From Salegentibacter sp. 24 (GTDB lineage: Bacteria; Bacteroidota; Bacteroidia; Flavobacteriales; Flavobacteriaceae), in NCBI RefSeq assembly GCF_004362395.1, contig NZ_SNWE01000005.1, forward strand, positions 124,001-188,000: a DNA stretch of 64,000 bases, read 5' to 3'. A model generated the notes under the pieces. The model was not told the origin of the DNA. It ran no database searches and worked only from the letters and a program-made list of their open reading frames with translations. The position numbers and the translations under genes were made by a program. Shown in pieces: positions 60,517 to 64,000 of this stretch (position 1 is its first letter; every line of letters begins with the position of its first letter).

Positions 60517-61497
60517 TTAGTCAATATACATAACCTGCTTTACTGCTTTTATTACATCGTCGCTGTTTGGCAACCATTCTTTAAGCAATACAGGAGAATA
60601 GGGCGCCGGAGTATCGGCAGTGTTTATTTTCACTATAGGTGCATCTAAATAATCAAAGGCTTTAGACTGTACCTGGTAAGTAATTTCTGTAGAAATATTT
60701 CCAAAAGGCCAGGATTCTTCAAGAATCACCAATCGGTTGGTTTTCTTAACAGACTCAATAATGGTCTCGTGATCCATCGGACGAATTGTTCTAAGATCTA
60801 TGATCTCACAAGAAATATCTTCTTCAGCCAATTTATCTGCAGCCTTATAAGCTTCCTTTATAATTTTTCCGAAAGAAACAATAGTCACATCACTCCCTTC
60901 TCTTTTTATATCGGCTTTCCCAATTTCAATTACGTACTCATCTTCAGGTACTTCGCCTTTATCACCATACATTTGCTCACTTTCCATAAAGATCACGGGA
61001 TCGTCATCACGAATTGCAGCTTTAAGCAAGCCTTTTGCATCGTAAGGATTGGAAGGAACAATAACTTTTAAGCCAGGACAATTTGCAAACCAGCTTTCAA
61101 AAGCTTGTGAGTGAGTAGCACCCAATTGTCCGGCAGAAGCAGTTGGTCCTCTAAAAACGATAGGGATATTAAATTGGCCACCACTCATTTGACGCATTTT
61201 GGCTGCGTTGTTTATAATCTGGTCAATTCCAACTAAAGAGAAGTTAAAGGTCATAAATTCAATGATTGGCCTGTTGCCATTCATCGCTGACCCTACACCA
61301 ATTCCTGAAAACCCAAGTTCTGAAATCGGGGTATCTATTACACGATCAGGGCCAAATTCGTCCAACATGCCTTTAGAGGCTTTGTAAGCGCCATTATATT
61401 CTGCTACTTCTTCGCCCATTAAATAAATAGACTCGTCCTTTCGCATCTCTTCGCTCATCGCTTGCTGAACGGCTTCCCTAAATTGAATTGTCTTCAT
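60517..61497 (-). CDS. pdhB: Pyruvate dehydrogenase E1 component, beta subunit
   Basis: A 326-residue transketolase-fold subunit. YLMGEEVAEYNGAYKASKGM and DTPISELGFSGIGVGSAM carry the thiamine diphosphate contacts, and EFMTFNFSLVGIDQIINNAAK is the conserved helix. IVILEESWPFGNIS-type text (LVILEESWPFGNIS) marks the C-terminal domain. With an E1 alpha subunit encoded elsewhere it decarboxylates pyruvate. Branched-chain E1 beta is an alternative, but the sequence favours pyruvate. A terminator follows. Confidence 0.9.
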   Translation of the reverse strand: MKTIQFREAVQQAMSEEMRKDESIYLMGEEVAEYNGAYKASKGMLDEFGPDRVIDTPISELGFSGIGVGSAMNGNRPIIEFMTFNFSLVGIDQIINNAAKMRQMSGGQFNIPIVFRGPTASAGQLGATHSQAFESWFANCPGLKVIVPSNPYDAKGLLKAAIRDDDPVIFMESEQMYGDKGEVPEDEYVIEIGKADIKREGSDVTIVSFGKIIKEAYKAADKLAEEDISCEIIDLRTIRPMDHETIIESVKKTNRLVILEESWPFGNISTEITYQVQSKAFDYLDAPIVKINTADTPAPYSPVLLKEWLPNSDDVIKAVKQVMYID

Positions 61498-61806
61498 TAT
61501 ATGCTATACTATTTATATATCTTTAAAGAACAAAAATAGTAATTCAGTGAAGTTTTCCCCACTAATAATCCACAAAAATTTGAAAGTCCAATATATTGTC
61601 AAAAGAAAGCGCGTGACCAATTAATAAATAAGCAATTTCAGAGCTGATTTTTATTTTAAAATTAAAGTATTTATGAATTATTAAACAATTCAATAAATTT
61701 TAAGGAATTCAAAAACATAAAATTTACTATGCACGCATAGCTTTTTCTGAATTAAATTATGTAACTTCGTAAATGAAATCGTTATAAATTTAAAAAACTC
61801 GCTATA
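61498..61806. promoter_or_regulatory. Divergent promoter region between pdhB and etfB
   Basis: This 309 bp AT-rich gap contains no gene. It holds a short inverted repeat CTATGC-AC-GCATAG (61727-61740), followed by TAACTTCG (61762-61769), a near match to the -7 element for etfB. The repeat lies about 20 bases upstream of that box and could be an operator. No other structure is obvious. Confidence 0.45.
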
Positions 61807-62553
61807 ATGAAAATATTAGTATGTATTAGTCATGTACCTGATACTACCTCAAAAATCAATTTTACCGACGGCGATTCGAAATTCGATACCAATGGAGTGA
61901 ATTTTGTAATTAACCCTAATGATGAATTTGGACTTACTCGTGCTATGTGGTTTAAAGAAAAACAAGGCGCAAGTGTAGATGTTGTAAATGTAGGTGGCCC
62001 TGAAACAGAACCAACATTACGAAAAGCACTGGCTATAGGAGCTGATAATGCTATAAGAGTTGACACTATTGCAACCGATGGTTTCCAGGTAGCTAAACAA
62101 CTCGCTAAAGTTGCCAAAGAAGGGGATTATGACCTTATAATTGCTGGACGAGAATCTATAGATTACAACGGAGGAATGGTCCCTGGAATGCTTGCTGCAA
62201 TTCTCGATGCTAATTTTGTAAATAATTGTATCAGTTTAGAAATAGATGGGGAGAAAGCCAAAGCTATTCGTGAAATAGACGGTGGTAAGGAAACTTTAAC
62301 CGCTTCGCTCCCACTAGTAATTGGAGGGCAAAAAGGATTGGTGGAAGAAAGCGATCTTAAGATCCCTAATATGCGTGGAATTATGCAAGCACGGAAAAAG
62401 CCTTTAAATGTAGTTGCTGCAGAAGAAGTTACCCCTCAAACACAAGCTGTGAAATTTGAAAAACCAGCACCTAAGGGAGATGTAAAACTAGTGGATTCGG
62501 ATAATCTTGATGAATTGATAGACTTGCTTCACAACGAAGCCAAAGCGATATAA
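61807..62553 (+). CDS. etfB: Electron transfer flavoprotein, beta subunit
   Basis: A 248-residue ETF beta subunit that binds AMP and, with EtfA, accepts electrons from acyl-CoA dehydrogenases. It begins MKILVCISHVPDTTSKINF; VINPNDEFGLTRAMWF and IIAGRESIDYNGGMVPGMLA are conserved. LPLVIGGQKGLVEESDLKIPN includes the recognition loop. An acyl-CoA dehydrogenase, its likely electron donor, is encoded in this window at 37701-39065. etfA follows after 98 bp. Confidence 0.95.
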   Translation: MKILVCISHVPDTTSKINFTDGDSKFDTNGVNFVINPNDEFGLTRAMWFKEKQGASVDVVNVGGPETEPTLRKALAIGADNAIRVDTIATDGFQVAKQLAKVAKEGDYDLIIAGRESIDYNGGMVPGMLAAILDANFVNNCISLEIDGEKAKAIREIDGGKETLTASLPLVIGGQKGLVEESDLKIPNMRGIMQARKKPLNVVAAEEVTPQTQAVKFEKPAPKGDVKLVDSDNLDELIDLLHNEAKAI

Positions 62554-62651
62554 ATTAAATAAAAAGATTTCTGTTTTTATGTAAGTAAATATGGAAAGAA
62601 ACACCTAATAAATTTCCGACTTGACGGAAATGACACTTAAAAATTAAAAAT

Positions 62652-63614
62652 ATGTCAGTTTTAGTATATACAGAAACCGAAGATGGCAAGTTTAAAAAAG
62701 CTGCATTTGAAGTTGCTTCCTATGCAAAGGAAGTTGCCGGTAGTGATGAAGTAGTGGCGGTAAGTTTTAATGCAACCGACACCTCTGAACTCGGACAATA
62801 TGGTGTTAGCAAAGTGCTAAACATCCAAAATGATAAATTGAGTAAATTCAATGCTAAGGCTTATGCCGATGCCTTAAAACAGGCAGTAGAAAAAGAAGGA
62901 AGCAAAATGGTGGTGGTCAGCCAAAGTGCCAATAGCAAATATTTGGCTCCGCTTTTAGCTGTTCACTTAAATGCCGGTTACGCCTCTAATGTGATGGCAA
63001 CTCCTGAAAGCACCGATCCTTTTACGGTTAAAAGAAGCGCTTTTACTAATAAAGCATTTAATTTCACCAAAATCACTACCGATATCAAAATAGTTGGTTT
63101 ATCACAAAATGCTTTCGGTTTAAAGGAGACTCAGGGAGAAGCTACCCCTGAAGATTTTTCTCCGGAATTACAAGAAGATGATTTTTCAGTCAATGTTGAA
63201 TCAGTTGATAAAGCAAAGGACAAGGTAACAATCGCAGATGCTGAAATCGTAGTCTCCGGTGGACGCGGACTAAAAGGGCCAGAGAACTGGGGTATGATTG
63301 AAGAAATGGCCGATATCCTTGGTGCTGCTACGGCTTGCTCAAAACCTGTAAGTGATATGGGCTGGAGACCGCATAGTGAACATGTTGGTCAAACAGGAAA
63401 ACCAGTTGCTTCAAATCTCTATATCGCTGTGGGAATTTCAGGTGCTATTCAGCACTTAGCGGGAATTAACGCTGCCAAGACCAAAGTAGTCATTAACAAT
63501 GACCCTGAAGCGCCTTTCTTTAAAGCTGCAGATTACGGTGTAGTTGGCGATGCTTTTGAGATCGTACCTAAGCTAAACGAAAAACTAAAGGAATTTAAAG
63601 AGAAAAACGCATAA
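62652..63614 (+). CDS. etfA: Electron transfer flavoprotein, alpha subunit
   Basis: A 320-residue ETF alpha subunit. The C-terminal FAD domain shows VVSGGRGLKGPENWGMIEEM, GRPVSD-type text (KPVSDMGWRPHSEHVGQTGK), YIAVGISGAIQHLAGI and NNDPEAPFFKAADYGVVGD, the FAD-binding signature. It forms a heterodimer with EtfB and passes electrons to the respiratory chain by ETF-quinone oxidoreductase. A strong terminator follows. Confidence 0.96.
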   Translation: MSVLVYTETEDGKFKKAAFEVASYAKEVAGSDEVVAVSFNATDTSELGQYGVSKVLNIQNDKLSKFNAKAYADALKQAVEKEGSKMVVVSQSANSKYLAPLLAVHLNAGYASNVMATPESTDPFTVKRSAFTNKAFNFTKITTDIKIVGLSQNAFGLKETQGEATPEDFSPELQEDDFSVNVESVDKAKDKVTIADAEIVVSGGRGLKGPENWGMIEEMADILGAATACSKPVSDMGWRPHSEHVGQTGKPVASNLYIAVGISGAIQHLAGINAAKTKVVINNDPEAPFFKAADYGVVGDAFEIVPKLNEKLKEFKEKNA

Positions 63615-63638
63615 TTTTTATAACTTGCACCCCTTAAA

Positions 63639-63687
63639 AGGGCTGTCTAAATATGGTTAAAAGTCCTGATTTAGACAGCCTTTTTTA
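63639..63687 (+). terminator. Terminator after etfA
   Basis: GGCTGTCTAAAT (63641-63652) and ATTTAGACAGCC (63669-63680) form a perfect 12 bp stem, followed by six Ts. Confidence 0.92.
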
Positions 63688-63698
63688 ATTGATGATAT

Positions 63699-64000
63699 AT
63701 GAGTTTAGTGCGCCTTAATATAAAAGGAATTTCTTATAGCCAAACCCAAAACGGAGCCTACGCTTTAATTTTAAGCGAGGTTGATGGAGAACGAAAACTT
63801 CCCATTGTTATTGGTGCTTTTGAAGCGCAATCTATTGCGATTGCATTGGAAAAAGAGATCAAACCGCCACGCCCGTTAACACACGATCTTTTTAAAAATT
63901 TTGCCGATCGGTTTGAAATAACCGTAAAACAGGTGATTATTCATAAATTAGTAGACGGTGTTTTTTATTCAAGTCTTATTTGCGAACGCGATAAGATTGA
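63699..64000 (+). CDS. Bifunctional nuclease family protein (DUF151), 3' end cut by window
   Basis: The first 100 residues are visible from ATG at 63699. MSLVRLNIKGISYSQTQNGA is followed by ALILSEVDGERKLPIVIGAF and EAQSIAIALEKEIKPPRPLT, then HDLFKNFADRFEI, matching the BFN/DUF151 domain, which in plants and some bacteria has nuclease activity. Flavobacterial members usually carry an additional C-terminal UVR-type segment, which would lie beyond the window. It starts 12 bp after the etfA terminator. Confidence 0.9.
   Translation, partial: MSLVRLNIKGISYSQTQNGAYALILSEVDGERKLPIVIGAFEAQSIAIALEKEIKPPRPLTHDLFKNFADRFEITVKQVIIHKLVDGVFYSSLICERDKI

Noticed and set aside
1-64000. tRNA, rRNA, CRISPR array, insertion sequence or phage region
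   Set aside because: I looked for cloverleaf-like segments, regular repeats, transposase or integrase motifs and saw none.

Overview
This 64 kb window is AT-rich chromosomal DNA from a member of the Bacteroidota, almost certainly family Flavobacteriaceae (Gramella/Salegentibacter/Zunongwangia-like). Pointers are a GldA-type gliding ABC ATPase, paired DUF3857 transglutaminase-like proteins, a DUF5686 outer-membrane protein, split metH, a DAHP synthase/chorismate mutase fusion, and promoters with the Bacteroidota -7 motif TAnnTTTG. Genes are tightly packed. I see no rRNA, tRNA, insertion sequence, phage or CRISPR. Both ends cut through genes.

Layout. 1-10.9 kb (minus strand): polyprenyl synthase, rlmN, queA, aroA, a MazG-like hydrolase, two DUF3857 proteins, dtd, rsgA. 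11.0-15.3 kb (minus): an aromatic amino acid operon, pheA - aminotransferase - tyrA - DAHP synthase/chorismate mutase. 15.5-18.2 kb: gldA and two envelope proteins. 18.2-23.2 kb (minus): metF and a two-gene metH behind a SAM-I riboswitch. 23.3-35.4 kb (minus): OsmC protein, ferredoxin-NADP reductase, siroheme genes, sulfite reductase, cysH, DUF2061, an Rrf2 regulator, then metZ, hom, metX and metY. 36.2-41.6 kb (plus): metK behind a SAM-II/SAM-V-type riboswitch, an acyl-CoA dehydrogenase, a 2-hydroxyacid dehydrogenase, a universal stress protein and a serine/threonine dehydratase. 41.6-49.5 kb: DinB-like protein, a large propeller-amidohydrolase, small membrane proteins, a 710 bp gene-free stretch, a DUF302 protein, deoxynucleoside kinase and a fatty-acid hydroxylase. 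49.5-54.8 kb: App1-like phosphatase, LigD, Ku and small stress proteins. 54.8-64 kb: membrane and soluble pyrophosphatases, DUF5686 protein, pdhB, etfB/etfA and a bifunctional-nuclease gene cut by the window end.

The most notable content is regulatory RNA. The aromatic operon is preceded by a 25-codon leader whose codons 7-18 include ten aromatic residues, followed by an intrinsic terminator; a CGGGA segment late in the leader can pair with the terminator's 5' arm. The metY-metX-hom-metZ operon is preceded by two such units in tandem. The first leader is Met-rich with a terminator; the second is Met- and Cys-rich with its own terminator. In each, a late segment of the leader can pair with the terminator arm or loop. 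These look like ribosome-mediated attenuators. A short ORF with three Cys codons precedes the sulfite reductase gene but is weaker.

Within about 13 kb, methionine metabolism therefore appears to be controlled by leader-peptide attenuation for homocysteine synthesis, a SAM-I riboswitch for the methylation step, and a SAM-II/V-type riboswitch for SAM synthesis. The sulfate assimilation genes probably answer to the adjacent Rrf2 regulator. All functions are read from sequence motifs and family knowledge; nothing was searched or folded computationally.
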